A stretch of DNA of 64,000 bases from Hyaloraphidium curvatum (Eukaryota; Monoblepharomycota; Hyaloraphidiomycetes; Hyaloraphidiales; Hyaloraphidiaceae), in contig JAIVFI010000006.1 of NCBI GenBank assembly GCA_025558095.1, forward strand, positions 744,001-808,000, written 5' to 3'. The position numbers and the translations under genes are program-made. Under the pieces are notes generated by a model, which was given only the letters and a program-made list of their open reading frames with translations, searched no databases and was not told the DNA's origin. Positions within the stretch are counted from its first letter, which is position 1. The number at the start of each line of letters is the position of its first letter. Below are positions 1 to 9,993 of the stretch, piece after piece.

Positions 1-1287
1 CGCTCCGGGAACCACGATCGTGAAGTTTGATGCCAGATTCTCCACGGTCACGCGGAACCACTTGGACGTGCCGACGTCTTCGCTGCGCTCCACCATCACA
101 TCGAGACCCGGAACGTTGTACACCACGACGTCCCCGGGGGCAGGCGCCCACGTCCCCCCGGTGATCGAGTTCGGGTCCCCGCCGGGATACGTGAGCGCAT
201 CCGAGTAGCTCCTTATCGCGGCGGTGCACTGCCCAGCGACCGAGGGCGCCGTGACCGAGTTCCCCAGGAGGAACTCGGGCTTGCCGATCGCCGGGTTGCG
301 CGCCACCGCGAGGAATGCCAGGTCCCAGGTCCCGCCGCCGCCAAGCCTATACACGAGCGTCACCACGCCGTTGTCGATCAGGAACCCGTCCGTCGCGTGC
401 GCGCCGCACTCGTTCATGCCCAGGATCTGCCGGTCCGTCGGGATGTACCCCCCGCCGATGCTCCAGCGGGTGATCAGGATGGGCGCCGCCATGGCATTGC
501 ACACCTCGGCCGCGACGGTGTCCAGTGAGCCGAATGGCAGGAGGCCGCCGCCTATCGTGGGGATGGAAATCGGGCAGGCAAAGCCCGCGACGGGGGAGGG
601 CAGCAGCCCCTGCGTGTGCGTCCACACGAAGGCGTCGCAGCACCAGGTGTTTGCCTGCTGGTAGCCATTGTCCCCGAGCAGGGAGACCATCTTGGCGGAA
701 CCGCACTGCAACGATGGGCTCTTAAAGTGGGCGTACTGCCCCGCCGTGGCGCAATCCTCGCCGGGAGCGGGCCAGACGCACGCCGTGCCAGCTTCGTTGA
801 GCAGGCACGAGGGATCGGCGTTGTCCCCGTAGAGCATCACGGGGGTTTGCACATCGCCGACGCAGGCGTAGCGCGGCGGCGTCTGAGGGACCTGTGAGCA
901 CCACCCCTGCGAGCCATCGTCCCCGAAAGCCGCCAGATGCTCCTCGCCGCAGATCAGTGCCGTTTCGTTGGTGATGTCCGGCAGAGTGTGGAACGCCTGG
1001 GCGCAGTCCTCGAAGGTCGGGAACCACTGACAGTTGGTCCCGTCGGGCGCGTAGCAGGCCGCACGCTGGTGCCCAGCGACGCCGAGGTAGGCGACGGCCG
1101 CGGAGGGGGGGCCGGGGAGGCAGCCGTCCCACGGGGGCAGGATCACGATGCGCCTGTCGAGGGCGTGCGGCGGGGAACCGGGGGGATGGGGAATCGAGGC
1201 GCCGTCGCAGGCGTCGAGGGCCGCCGCCAGGGCCGCTGCCAGGGCCACCAGCGGTGCGAAAGCCGCGAGCGTTGCACGTCGCCCCAT
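1..1287 (-). CDS. Secreted cysteine-rich protein, 3' end missing at window edge
   Basis: An open frame runs without a stop from an ATG at 1287 down to base 1, 429 codons, so the protein is cut by the left edge. The first 25 or so residues (MGRRATLAAFAPLVALAAAL) form a basic start plus a hydrophobic core, a likely signal peptide, so secretion or surface location is inferred. The rest is rich in Cys, Gly and Pro, with scattered cysteines that could pair, and beta-rich stretches such as DGFLIDNGVVTLVYRL. I recognise no named domain and no catalytic motif. Codon use is GC-rich like its neighbours and I see no break. Function unknown. Confidence 0.7.
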   Translation of the reverse strand, partial: MGRRATLAAFAPLVALAAALAAALDACDGASIPHPPGSPPHALDRRIVILPPWDGCLPGPPSAAVAYLGVAGHQRAACYAPDGTNCQWFPTFEDCAQAFHTLPDITNETALICGEEHLAAFGDDGSQGWCSQVPQTPPRYACVGDVQTPVMLYGDNADPSCLLNEAGTACVWPAPGEDCATAGQYAHFKSPSLQCGSAKMVSLLGDNGYQQANTWCCDAFVWTHTQGLLPSPVAGFACPISIPTIGGGLLPFGSLDTVAAEVCNAMAAPILITRWSIGGGYIPTDRQILGMNECGAHATDGFLIDNGVVTLVYRLGGGGTWDLAFLAVARNPAIGKPEFLLGNSVTAPSVAGQCTAAIRSYSDALTYPGGDPNSITGGTWAPAPGDVVVYNVPGLDVMVERSEDVGTSKWFRVTVENLASNFTIVVPGA

Positions 1288-1562
1288 CTACGTGGTTGGA
1301 CTCGGGGATTGTGTCCTTTCTTGCGGGTGGCGGAAGGCGTCATCCCTCAAATTAGATTCGGGCGGGTTTTCGACAGCTTTGACCGAGATCTCGCAGTTCA
1401 TGTGGGAGAGTCCGTCAAGTACGACGCGAAACATCTCCAATTCGAAGCGGTCCGCACATTTTTTCTTGGGATGGCCAGTTTCGCCGATTGCGTGGGCCTA
1501 ATGTCAGCACCAGAACGAAGGCGGGGCCGTACATCGAGCCGTTTGTTGAATCCGCGATTCAT

Positions 1563-1958
1563 TCAATCGAGAGACAGAGCTTTGGCATCACCGACATCCA
1601 CCACGCCTTCTCCGGCAATGGTCCGTATCCAGTGCTTGCCGCCCTCGACCCACGCCTCGGCCTCCTGGAACCTTAGTCGTCGCGCTTTGCCCATGTACAG
1701 GCCCTTGGACGTCACCACCACGTCCTCCGGCCCGTGGACCTCCAGGATTCCCGTCCACCCTGGTGTTCCCCCGACCGAGAGCACCAGGTCCAGCCTGTCG
1801 CCCTCCGCCGACGCCGATTCGACCTGGTAGTCAATGTCGTTGGGCCTGACGATGGCCGCCTTCCAGAAGCGGATGTTGCCGAAGGGTTTTCGGAGGAAGT
1901 CTCTGGTGACGAGGTCCGCGGCGAGGCCGGCCTTGACGGCGCGGTCGCGCGTGCCCAT
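1563..1958 (-). CDS. Hypothetical small protein, 131 aa
   Basis: A single open frame of 131 residues reads like real protein: mixed hydrophobic and charged residues, with phrases such as RFWKAAIVRPNDIDYQVES and TGILEVHGPEDVVVTSKG that look like a small beta-rich fold. There is no signal peptide, no membrane helix and no cysteine cluster. The start at 1958 is the first in-frame ATG; an extra upstream exon cannot be excluded, since the 390 bases upstream keep other frames open. It lies tail-to-head behind the secreted-protein gene on the same strand. I do not recognise a family. Confidence 0.5.
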   Translation of the reverse strand: MGTRDRAVKAGLAADLVTRDFLRKPFGNIRFWKAAIVRPNDIDYQVESASAEGDRLDLVLSVGGTPGWTGILEVHGPEDVVVTSKGLYMGKARRLRFQEAEAWVEGGKHWIRTIAGEGVVDVGDAKALSLD

Positions 1959-2351
1959 TCCCGGCGATGCGCGATCCCACGCGTCGCTGGAGCTGCTGAG
2001 CGCGACGGGAAGCGGAGAATCGCGTGTGGGTGGAGATCGGAGGCAGGATCGCGTCCGTGGTCGCGTTCGATGCTCCGAGGATCAAAAGGCGGTTCGGAAA
2101 GGACAGGGAAGCGCACTCCGCGCAAATCCCCGAGCGGGAAATAAGCCGGCACCGATTTCACGGAGCTTTCGGTTTCTTCAGCGTGTCTGCGGGGTGTGGC
2201 CACGACCCGACACGGGTCGCGTCGTTTAGCCGAAATCGCGCACGCCCGAAGTGACGTTGCGCCCGATCCGCCGATTCGTCTCCCGCGCAGACGCGGTCAT
2301 CGCGCTCGACTAGAAGACTTACAAGGGGGCGCGCCGCCTAATCTGCCCGCG
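1959..2351. other. Divergent intergenic region, 393 bp
   Basis: Lies between the start of the hypothetical gene on the minus strand and the start of the hydrolase on the plus strand, so it should hold both promoters. Overlapping open frames exist on both strands but none reads like conserved protein. No repeat seen. Confidence 0.5.
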
Positions 2352-3856
2352 ATGGCCGCCGTCTTCGCCCTCGCGCTGCTCCTCCTCGCGGCGCCCGCCC
2401 GCGCAGCGCTGCCCGACTACTCGCAGCCCGGCCCGTTCCCGGCCGCCCAGCGCCAGATCGCTGTCAGCGGCGTCAATAACGCGCAGTTTACCGCCGAAGT
2501 GTTCTACCCCGGCACGGCTGCCGCCGTCAACGGCACCAAGCTCCCGATCCTCAGCTACGCGCACGGGTACCTCGGCCCCGTGGTCACCTACGTTTCGTTC
2601 CTGCGGCACCTCGCGAGCTGGGGCATCCTCTCCGTGGCCACCAATTCCGAGGGGGGACCGACGCCGAACCAGACGCAGTATGCATATGATATCCTGAGCT
2701 GCTTTGACGCCGTCGCCTCGGACCCGTTCTTCGCGCCGGCCATCGACCTCAACAAGAAGGCCGTCGGCGGCCACAGCATGGTCAGTACTCCTCTTCCCGT
2801 CCGTTGGCAGTTGCTGACCAGGCTTACAGGGCGGGGGCTCCTCCATCGCCGCGGCCTGGCTCGACAAGCAACAGAACAACGGCTCCACGACCCTCAAGGC
2901 CTACCTCGGCCACGCCGCCGCCGGCAGCCGGCTCCTCGTCGACGGGCAAAACCTGACGGCCGTGCAGCTCATCCGCGACCTGGACCTGCCGATCAGGCTG
3001 GTCTCGGCCACGGGGGACACCAGTGGGTTTCCGCGTCTCTGATGATCCCGCTCGATCAAGGCTGATTGGCGGCCCAGTCGTCCCGTACGCGACCAACCTC
3101 GCCATGTACAACAACGCGAGCAACGCCCCGGCCCAGCTCGTGGGCGTTGAGGGCGCCGGCCACTGCGCCTTCATCGACGTGGGCCCCGCCTTCTTCCAGC
3201 CCTCCACGAGATTCTCATCGCCCATCCGTTCCCGCGCAGATCGAGTTCACCGTCCCCCTCTGCGGCGCCGAGACGCTCCCCCGCGCCACCGCCCGCCCGC
3301 TGATCCGCAAGCTGAGTACCGAGTTCCTGCTGCTGCACCAGAACGGCCTGCCGCCCAACCCGGACGCCAACGGACCCAACGAGCTCTGGAACGCCGTGTG
3401 GGGCCCGGGACTGCAGAATCAGCCGCAGTACAGTGGGTTTTCCGCCGGACGTGTTGCCGGTCGGCTGCTGATTTGCCCCCGAAAGTCACCGCCAACCTCT
3501 CGGACCCCAAGTTCTCTCTCGTCCCCTCCGGCTCCTCCTCCGTCGTCCTCCGTTCCACCTTCCCCACCCAGCAGGTGTACTCCCTCTCCGCCAACAACCC
3601 GTCCACCCTCAGCGCGCGCAACGTCACCCTCCCCGGCAACGGCAGCGTGACGATCGCCTCTGGGGACAATGTTCCGGCGGGGATCATCAGGGCGGTCAGG
3701 ATCACGACCGGGGACGGGGACGGGGTGACGGGCGGGGTGCTGCAGATCAACGGGACGACGACGACGACGACGAGGCCGTCTGGCGCGGGGAGGGACGGAG
3801 TGGGGGCGCAGGGCGCCATTTTGGTCGTCGCGGCGGCGATGGTGGTGTTTGCGTGA
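2352..3856 (+). CDS. Secreted or GPI-tailed alpha/beta hydrolase (chlorophyllase/PETase-like)
   Basis: Five exons join in frame: 2352-2780, 2830-3022, 3078-3178, 3240-3432, 3486-3856 (428 aa). Introns are 49-61 bases with GT-AG ends. The N-terminus is a signal peptide (MAAVFALALLLLAAPARA). The fold is alpha/beta hydrolase: an early LPILSYAHGY strand with the oxyanion region, then the nucleophile elbow GHSMGG, rebuilt exactly across intron 1. A GDT acid and a GAGHCAF histidine complete the triad. The C-terminus is Thr-rich and ends in a hydrophobic tail, which suggests GPI anchoring. The family cleaves ester bonds; the substrate cannot be told from sequence. Splitting of the catalytic motif by an intron supports the splice model. 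Confidence 0.85.
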
Positions 3857-3924
3857 TCATGGACCCGCTGCGAAGGGGGAAAAAAAGGCTTGTAGGAACG
3901 TAATGGTATTTGCTGATCCGATCG

Positions 3925-4728
3925 TCATCTTTTCCCGAGCAGGTTCTTCAGGGCCTTGGCCTTGAGCACCTTCCGGACCACGCGGAAGGTGAGGCTGACC
4001 CTCGTACCCCTCCCGATCGTCCGCTCCCCCTGCCACGGGTTCAGCAGCAACCCTCTGATCCCGCTACCACCGCCTTCGGTCCCCGTTCCCTGAGAAGAAT
4101 ACTCTTCCAATGTCAAAGCGTAGGAATCCAGCGAGTCCTCGGCGCGCTCGGCGATCGCGTGGCGGTATCGCGAGTACAGCGGGTCCAGCTGGACGTACAG
4201 CGACCCCGGCGGCACGTGCACCGCGAACCGCGTCGGGTACCTTTTCCCGTCATCGGCCGTCCAGAACAGCGCATCGCCGCCGGGGTCTGCCGCCGCGTCC
4301 GCGATGAGCTCGAAATCGAGCACGCAGTGCGCGCCGAGGGACAGCGTGGCGACGCAGGGGAAGTAGAGCGGGCCGTCGGTGTGCCCCAGGATGCCCTGGC
4401 CGGGCAGGTACTCGTTCACCAGCAGGTGGTTCGGCGCCGCGCCCTCCCCGGACGCGTCCGGGGCGCCTGCGAGGTCGAACACGCGCAACGAAGCGAGCTT
4501 CCCGCAGATCGGGACCGACCAGTTCGGCAGCGGTTCGGGCAGCATGCCCTGCGGGGAGGGAACGCCGCCCCACTGCTGCAGGCGCCGGTTGGAGAGCTGT
4601 TTCCACTTTGGTTGCGGCGCCGAGTTGACGCGTTCGACGAGCCGCGCCGACTCCTCCGGCCCGCAGAACGCCTCGAAAAGCGCGAATGTCGGCGGGCACG
4701 GCGCATCGTGCGCGGGGAGCGCGTCCAT
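3925..4728 (-). CDS. ALKBH6: ALKBH6-like Fe(II)/2-oxoglutarate dioxygenase
   Basis: The 267-residue frame matches the AlkB homologue 6 pattern almost end to end: PKWKQLSNRRLQQWGG, an NHLLVNEYLPGQGI strand, the iron ligands in GHTDGPLYFP, the distal histidine in RYRHAI and the 2-oxoglutarate arginine region in TRVSLTFR. Human ALKBH6 is about 238 aa, so length fits. The frame is open upstream to 5172, but the family alignment begins near the ATG at 4728, so I chose that start. Family members are nuclear/cytoplasmic AlkB-type oxygenases with a poorly defined nucleic-acid or protein target. No intron seen. It is divergent from the tetraspanin-like gene. Confidence 0.9.
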   Translation of the reverse strand: MDALPAHDAPCPPTFALFEAFCGPEESARLVERVNSAPQPKWKQLSNRRLQQWGGVPSPQGMLPEPLPNWSVPICGKLASLRVFDLAGAPDASGEGAAPNHLLVNEYLPGQGILGHTDGPLYFPCVATLSLGAHCVLDFELIADAAADPGGDALFWTADDGKRYPTRFAVHVPPGSLYVQLDPLYSRYRHAIAERAEDSLDSYALTLEEYSSQGTGTEGGGSGIRGLLLNPWQGERTIGRGTRVSLTFRVVRKVLKAKALKNLLGKR

Positions 4729-5171
4729 CGCGGGGGATGCGGAGCGGCCGGTTCGGGGTCCGTTGGGTGGTGACTCCACAGCTGTCAACACGACTCCCCG
4801 ATCTTCGGCGGTCAAGGCCGGGAAACATGCATCCCAGGAGCCATCCGCATCATCGAATAATGGTTGGAAAGCTGTATCGTCGATCTTGGGGTTGGCTTGG
4901 CGGGGTCCCCGTTTGGCAGGCGGGGGCAATCCCGGGCCGCACCGCTTGCTCAGCCGTCCATCGCCGTCTCTGCCGAAGCGAATCCGAGCCCTAGGCCGGT
5001 CCCTGCGAAAGTGGGCGAGTGCTGGCGCTGGCGACCGGCTTTGGCAACCGCAATTTGGTCCCTGAAGCGCGGTAAGGACCCCTTCAAACAGGACCTGCCG
5101 CATTTCCACACCCTCGCCGGTCCCCCGCCGTTTCCAACCCCTCCCCGCCGTCGCCAGACCTCTCCGCAACA
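4729..5171. other. Divergent promoter region, 443 bp
   Basis: Separates the starts of the ALKBH6-like and tetraspanin-like genes. An in-frame extension of ALKBH6 is open through here but reads as low-quality protein. No repeat or RNA gene seen. Confidence 0.5.
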
Positions 5172-6127
5172 ATGGGTGTTCTGTTGGTATATCTGCGCGC
5201 CGGCGCGGCCCTCGCTGACGCCGCCCCGTCTCGCAGGAACTGCTGTGGCCGATTTACGCTCTTCGTCGTGTGCTTGATCATGCTGGCTATCGGCATCGCC
5301 TCCATCGTCATCGGCTCGTGAGTTTTGGACGGGCAGAGCGCGGGCGGCGGCCGCGGCCGTCCCCCGCCGCGGACGGATCTCACCGGTTCCAATCTCTCCC
5401 CGCAGGTACGGCGTGGCCCGCTTCCAGTCGGGCGGCAACATCGTTCTCGGCGGTTTCATTGCGTTTATTGTACTGGGTGCCCTCGCCTCGATCTCGGCCG
5501 GTGGGTTGCCCCGCCGCCTGTCGCCGCTCCCCATCGCCCGTGCTGAGCCGCCCGGTTCCCTCCCCAGTGGTCGGCTTCGCCTGCACCTGCACCTCCGTGC
5601 GTCTCTCTTGCTGCCCAGACCTCCCTCCCCACTCACGCCCTGCCCGCCCGCCCACAGAAGAGGGGGCCGTTCAACGCCCTGCGCGTCCTTCTGATCCTGA
5701 CCCTGATCGCCGCCGCCGCCGCGGCCGGCCTCGGCACCTACATCTACACCAAGTACGGCAAGCCCACGGACGAGTTCCTCCTCCAAGTGTGGAACGATCT
5801 GCCCCAGTCGGCCAGGGACTCGTTCCAGAACACCTACAACTGCACCGGGTTCGAGGGCTGCCTGCCCAACCTCCGCGACATCGCCCAGTACGCCTCGCTC
5901 GCCACCGTCATCGCCGGCTGGGTGCTGTTTGCCGTCACGGTGCGTGGATTCGCTTGCGCGGGAGGTCGGAACGTGCTGACCCTGACGTCCGCCCGGCGCT
6001 GCCCGTTCGGTGGCCCCCCATCCCGCCGGCATTCCAGCTCATCGCCCTCATCTTCGCCTTCTCGATCAAGGCCAGCGACATCGAGGCCCAGGCGGCGCCC
6101 GTCAAGGTCGGCGGCGAGAAGGTGTAG
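5172..6127 (+). CDS. Tetraspanin-like four-helix membrane protein
   Basis: Five exons join in frame: 5172-5317, 5406-5500, 5568-5596, 5658-5939, 6038-6127 (213 aa). Exon 3 is a 29-base mini-exon that is needed to keep frame and gives VVGFACTCTS. Four membrane segments are visible: FTLFVVCLIMLAIGIASIVI, a second over the exon 2-3 junction, LRVLLILTLIAAAAAAG, and SLATVIAGWVLFAV continuing into exon 5. Between helices 3 and 4 lies a small polar loop with NCTGFEGC, reminiscent of the cysteine-bearing large extracellular loop of tetraspanins, though shorter and without a clear CCG motif. Fungal tetraspanins organise membrane domains. The assignment rests on topology, so it is moderate. Confidence 0.65.
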
Positions 6128-6475
6128 ACGACGCTACTTTCGGGGTTGGCGGAGCTGGCCCTCCGCCGGGTTTCGTTTATGTACGGTATCCACAGAGTAG
6201 AGTGTTTATCGAGTCGCGTAATCTGCTTGAACCTGGTGCCGCATCTTGCCTTGTCCATAAGAGGTCGTCGTCGAGGCACCTCTGCTCGTCCATTTGATTT
6301 GTCTCCAAGCTTTGCTTCCGCCCCGGCAATGAAGTGTCGTGGTCTAAAAGTGCCACAGCTCGTGTGCATCCGCGGGAATTCAAGTGGATTGGCTCGGAAG
6401 GGCGGTTGGGGGGGGTGGGAGTGATGAAAGTCTTCCGGATCGGCACCGGAAGCGAGTCGGACCGGGCAAACAAAG
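6128..6475. other. Intergenic region, 348 bp
   Basis: Lies between the tetraspanin-like stop and the lactonase start, both on the plus strand, so it holds a 3' end and a promoter. It is more AT-rich than the genes. No conserved frame seen. Confidence 0.5.
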
Positions 6476-7481
6476 ATGTCCGCCCCCGTTTCGCCGCCAT
6501 CGCCCGGCGGGCGGGCGGTTCACGTGTGTGCCACGACGTCTGCGGTCGCAGCGCAGCTCGGCGACCTCGTGGCGCGGCTGGCCGGCGACGCGGTGCGGCG
6601 GCACGGCAAGTTCACCATCGCGCTCAGCGGCGGCAGCCTGCCGGCGGTGCTCGCGCGCGACCTCAAAAAGCGCGCCGCCGACGTGCACGCCGACAAGTGG
6701 GAGGTGTGGTACGCCGACGAGTGGGGCCGCCGCATCCGATGCTAGCCGGGAACCCGCTGACCCGGCCCGTCTTCCTCCACCCTGCTCGATCACACCCCTT
6801 CCCACCGATCACGCCTTCGCACCGATCAGGCGCTGCGTGCCGCTCACGCACCCGGACTCCAACCACGCGCTGTGCCACCAGGAGCTCTACACCCTCCTCC
6901 CCGCCCTGCGGAACTCGCGCATCCACGCGATCGACGACTCGCTCGCCGGCAACCCCGAGGCGTGCGCGGCGGCGTACGACCGCTCCCTCCGCGCGCACTT
7001 CCGCGATCCCGAGGACCTGGTGGACGCCGCCGGCGGCAAACTGCCCGTGTTCGACGCGATCTTCCTCGGCATGGGCCCGGACGGCCACACCGCGAGCCTG
7101 TTCCCCGGCCACCCCGTGGCGGACTTTGCCGACGCCTCGCCGTGGATCCTGCCCATCACGGACTCGCCCAAGCCGCCGCCGAGCAGGGTCACCATGACCC
7201 TGCCCGTGATCAACGCCGCGCGCAACGTGGTGTTCGTGTGCACCGGCGAGGGCAAGCGCGAGGCGGTCCGGAGCGTGCTGCAGGAAGGCGACGCGGGGAT
7301 CCCGAGCGCCAGGGTGGCTCCGAAGGAGGGAGTGCTCCGGTGGTGGCTCGACGAGGCGGCGGCGGGGCTTCTCGACAGGGAGAAGGTGGCGGTGGCGGAC
7401 TACAGAGCCAAGGTGGGACTGCCGCCGGCCGCGCCGGCCACGCCGTTAGGGTTGGGGTTATCCGTGGGGGAGAGCAAGTAG
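6476..7481 (+). CDS. pgl: 6-phosphogluconolactonase
   Basis: Two exons, 6476-6720 and 6830-7481, give 298 aa. The spliced junction yields ADERCVPLTHPDSN, the diagnostic active-site region of the glucosamine-6-phosphate isomerase/6PGL family; neither exon gives it alone. Other family marks are FTIALSGGSLP (phosphate binding) near residue 45 and DAIFLGMGPDGHTASLFPGH, with the catalytic histidine and loop. The enzyme hydrolyses 6-phosphogluconolactone to 6-phosphogluconate, step two of the oxidative pentose phosphate pathway, in the cytosol, supplying flux for NADPH. Length is normal for the family (about 250-300 aa). The last 25 residues are Pro/Gly-rich and probably unstructured. Confidence 0.93.
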
Positions 7482-7832
7482 GTCGGCCGAGCCGCGGCAG
7501 CCGAGGGACGCTGACGCGCGGCTGCGGCAAAAAACAGGATGTAGAAGCGGGAACTGGCAATGACTTCTTGTACTGGACACGTGCGGAAAAGACACCGACG
7601 ACTCTTTCTCACAAGTTTTTTTTGATGCCGATGCGATAGATAGACTGATAGATACTCAATGAATGAAGATCTCGAGCTCTCGTTACGTTACTAGCATTTT
7701 GTCATGCAATGCAGGCCACGGCAGCGGCAGCACCGCACCGACTCATCGATCGCCAAATCATCCCCGCTCCCCAAGCTCTTCACGCCTCTTCCTCCGTTTG
7801 ATTCGACACCGGATACCCCTCCTGCCCGCGCA
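7482..7832. other. Intergenic region with GATA cluster, 351 bp
   Basis: An AT-richer spacer between the lactonase stop and the cupredoxin start. It contains the GATA cluster listed separately. Nothing else recognisable. Confidence 0.5.
7635..7654 (+). promoter_or_regulatory. Cluster of four GATA motifs
   Basis: The string GATAGATAGACTGATAGATA holds GATA at 7635, 7639, 7647 and 7651, about 180 bases upstream of the cupredoxin start. Fungal GATA factors (AreA, SreA types) bind clustered GATA sites; a role here is inference, since a simple tetranucleotide repeat could arise by slippage. Confidence 0.35.
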
Positions 7833-8380
7833 ATGTCCCGCCCGTCGCTCGCCCTCCTGCTCTCCCTCCTCCTGCTCGCCGGCTCCGCCGCTTCGCACAT
7901 CGTCCACGTCGGCGTCGGCGGAACGCCGAACCCCATTCAGTACTACGATCCCGTGACGACCATCAGCGCCGGCGACACCGTGGTAGGCAGCTTGTCAACT
8001 GGGTGGTCGGCGTCGGCCTGCCGTGGTCGCTGATCGCGCCGTCCTCGCAGGTGTGGAACTGGACCGGCCCACTGCAGCACTCCGTCACCCAGACCACGGC
8101 CGCGGGTTCGTGCGTGCAGTGGGGACCGGGCTTCGACTCGGGGCCCCAGATGGCGCCCTTCAGCTACGCCGTGGTGAGTCTGGCGCCTCGTTTCCTGGAC
8201 GATCCGGCCAGCTGATCACAGCTCCATCCGCAGTACTTCATCACACCGGGAACCTACCACTACGTTCGTGATCCCTCCCTTGCAATGTGTTGTTTTCAGC
8301 TCACGGACGTATGCTCCTAGTTCTGCAGGTTCCCGGGGCACTGCGAGGCCGGAATGGTCGGCCAGATTATCGTCACTTGA
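7833..8380 (+). CDS. Secreted blue copper (cupredoxin) protein
   Basis: Four exons, 7833-7982, 8051-8173, 8234-8263 and 8321-8380, give 120 aa. The N-terminus is a signal peptide (MSRPSLALLLSLLLLAGSAA). The fold is a small cupredoxin: an early strand DPVTTISAGDTV, then VWNWTGPLQHSVTQ with the first copper histidine, and a C-terminal FCRFPGHCEAGM segment offering the Cys, His and Met ligands. Exon 3 is only 30 bases. The exon 4 acceptor was chosen because only that AG keeps frame and restores the ligand loop. Such proteins are extracellular single-copper electron carriers of unknown partner. Unlike the cupredoxin at 49 kb it lacks a Thr-rich stalk and GPI tail. Confidence 0.82.
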
Positions 8381-8474
8381 CGCCTCCTCTCCTCTCGTCT
8401 TGACTCGCCGGTGATAGAACGCGATCACCTTTGGGGAATCTTTTGCGGAAAGTCTTTGGAATCTCTTTGGCCGG

Positions 8475-9752
8475 TCAATACAGTTCGTCTGCCATGTACA
8501 GATCCCCTTCGTCGGAACCATCGTCGTCAGATTCATCCTCCACCTCGTTTTCGTCCTCATCCTCCGTGAAACCGACGACGCTCCCCATCCTCTCGGCCCA
8601 CGTCTCCAGCATCTCCAGTGCAGCCTCTCCTCCCGCCCTCTGCTCCTCGCCATCCTCGTCCTGGAGGCACACCTCGGCCCCGTGCCCGATCCACAGCCGC
8701 ACCTCGTCCTGCATCCGCTCCAGATCCTCCTCGTCGCCCGGCAGGCCCTCGCCCGTGAATCGGAGCACGATCGTTATTGTGCAGTCCGGCACGCGCGCTA
8801 GCGAAGCCGCGGCCTGCCGCACGCCGGCCTCGGGATCGTGCAGGGTGGGGATCAGGTCCGTTATGAGCAGCTTGCGGAGGTTGGGCGGCAGACCGGAGAT
8901 GAGAAGGTCGGTGCTGTCGAGCCCGGCGACCGTGACCTCCAAGACGGAACTGCACCCGACGACCGCTTCCCATGCGTTGCCGATCGAGTGGGAAAAGGGC
9001 GCCGGGCCCGAATGTTCGATGGTCCTGGGGGCAAAGTGCCCGGCTTCGCGGAGCAGGAACGCAAGCAGCTGCGGGTTCGCCGCGTACCACGTCGTGATTT
9101 TGGGCAGCAGCGGCCACGACAGCAGATGCCTTTCGCTCCCGCCCACGGGGCGGTACCAGTCGGCCGAAATCTCCTCCACGTGGGGACAGCACCGCGCAAA
9201 GGCGTCCAGGACGGTGCGGTCGATGTTGCCGCAGAGGCCCAGCTTCCGAAGCGAGGGGAGGGCAAAGTCGATGGCCGGCGACACGGGCCGGCTCCAGCCC
9301 GCGAGGGTGAGCGTGAGCTCCTCGAGCTTCGGGAGCGGGATGCTCGCGAACTTGACGACGTCGGCGTGCTCCAGAAATCCTATGCCCAGCCAGCGGAGCG
9401 ACGAGCAACGCGGAAGAATGGCGGCGTCGAGGACCTTTCCGGCCGACCGGGGGGATATAGACATCCGCGAGACCTCTGAAAACTTTCCGACATCCAAGAA
9501 ATCCTGGGCAAGCGCCGCGATACGGTCCGTAGACACGCTTCTGAACGGGAGACCGCCCTCGTCCGTTTGAGAGCGCGACGCGTCGTCGAACACGCGCGCC
9601 ACGGCCCCCGGCAGCAACACCACGTGCCAGTCTCGGCATGCAAACGCCATCTTCACTTGCGTCCGAACATCGGTGATGGCCGCTATAGCCAGCAAAAGCT
9701 CAACGGGCAGGGTGGCGTCGTCCTTGTCCGCCCCCGGCTCCGAATGCTCCAT
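8475..9752 (-). CDS. F-box protein with leucine-rich-like repeats
   Basis: Single exon, 425 aa from the ATG at 9752 (the frame is open further upstream to 9917 but the extension is not protein-like). The N-terminus DATLPVELLLAIAAIT...VKMAFACRDWH is an F-box, which binds Skp1 in SCF ubiquitin ligases. The middle has irregular leucine-rich segments (PRCSSLRWLGIGFL, PLPKLEELTLTL, PSLRKLGLCGN, PNLRKLLITDL) typical of fungal F-box/LRR proteins, which would select the substrate. The C-terminus is strongly acidic (DEDENEVEDESDDDGSDEGD). It is divergent from the GST gene, 241 bases away. Substrate unknown. Confidence 0.8.
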   Translation of the reverse strand: MEHSEPGADKDDATLPVELLLAIAAITDVRTQVKMAFACRDWHVVLLPGAVARVFDDASRSQTDEGGLPFRSVSTDRIAALAQDFLDVGKFSEVSRMSISPRSAGKVLDAAILPRCSSLRWLGIGFLEHADVVKFASIPLPKLEELTLTLAGWSRPVSPAIDFALPSLRKLGLCGNIDRTVLDAFARCCPHVEEISADWYRPVGGSERHLLSWPLLPKITTWYAANPQLLAFLLREAGHFAPRTIEHSGPAPFSHSIGNAWEAVVGCSSVLEVTVAGLDSTDLLISGLPPNLRKLLITDLIPTLHDPEAGVRQAAASLARVPDCTITIVLRFTGEGLPGDEEDLERMQDEVRLWIGHGAEVCLQDEDGEEQRAGGEAALEMLETWAERMGSVVGFTEDEDENEVEDESDDDGSDEGDLYMADELY

Positions 9753-9993
9753 CCCGCCGCCGACCACGGGGCTAGCCAGGAAAACACTGGTACAATGCTC
9801 GAGAGCAAATTTGAGGCACAGATTTGGGGAACACCGCGCTTCAAAGTGCCGTGACTCCGCGAGGAATGGCGCGACGCGCGCGCGGCGCGCAGGTCGTGCA
9901 AACTCAAACTCCGACACGCAACAGGGGCGCCGCGCTTTCCATTCGTGCGCCGCGCTTGCGCTGTACCGACAAAAAGAGTCTCAGACACCCACG

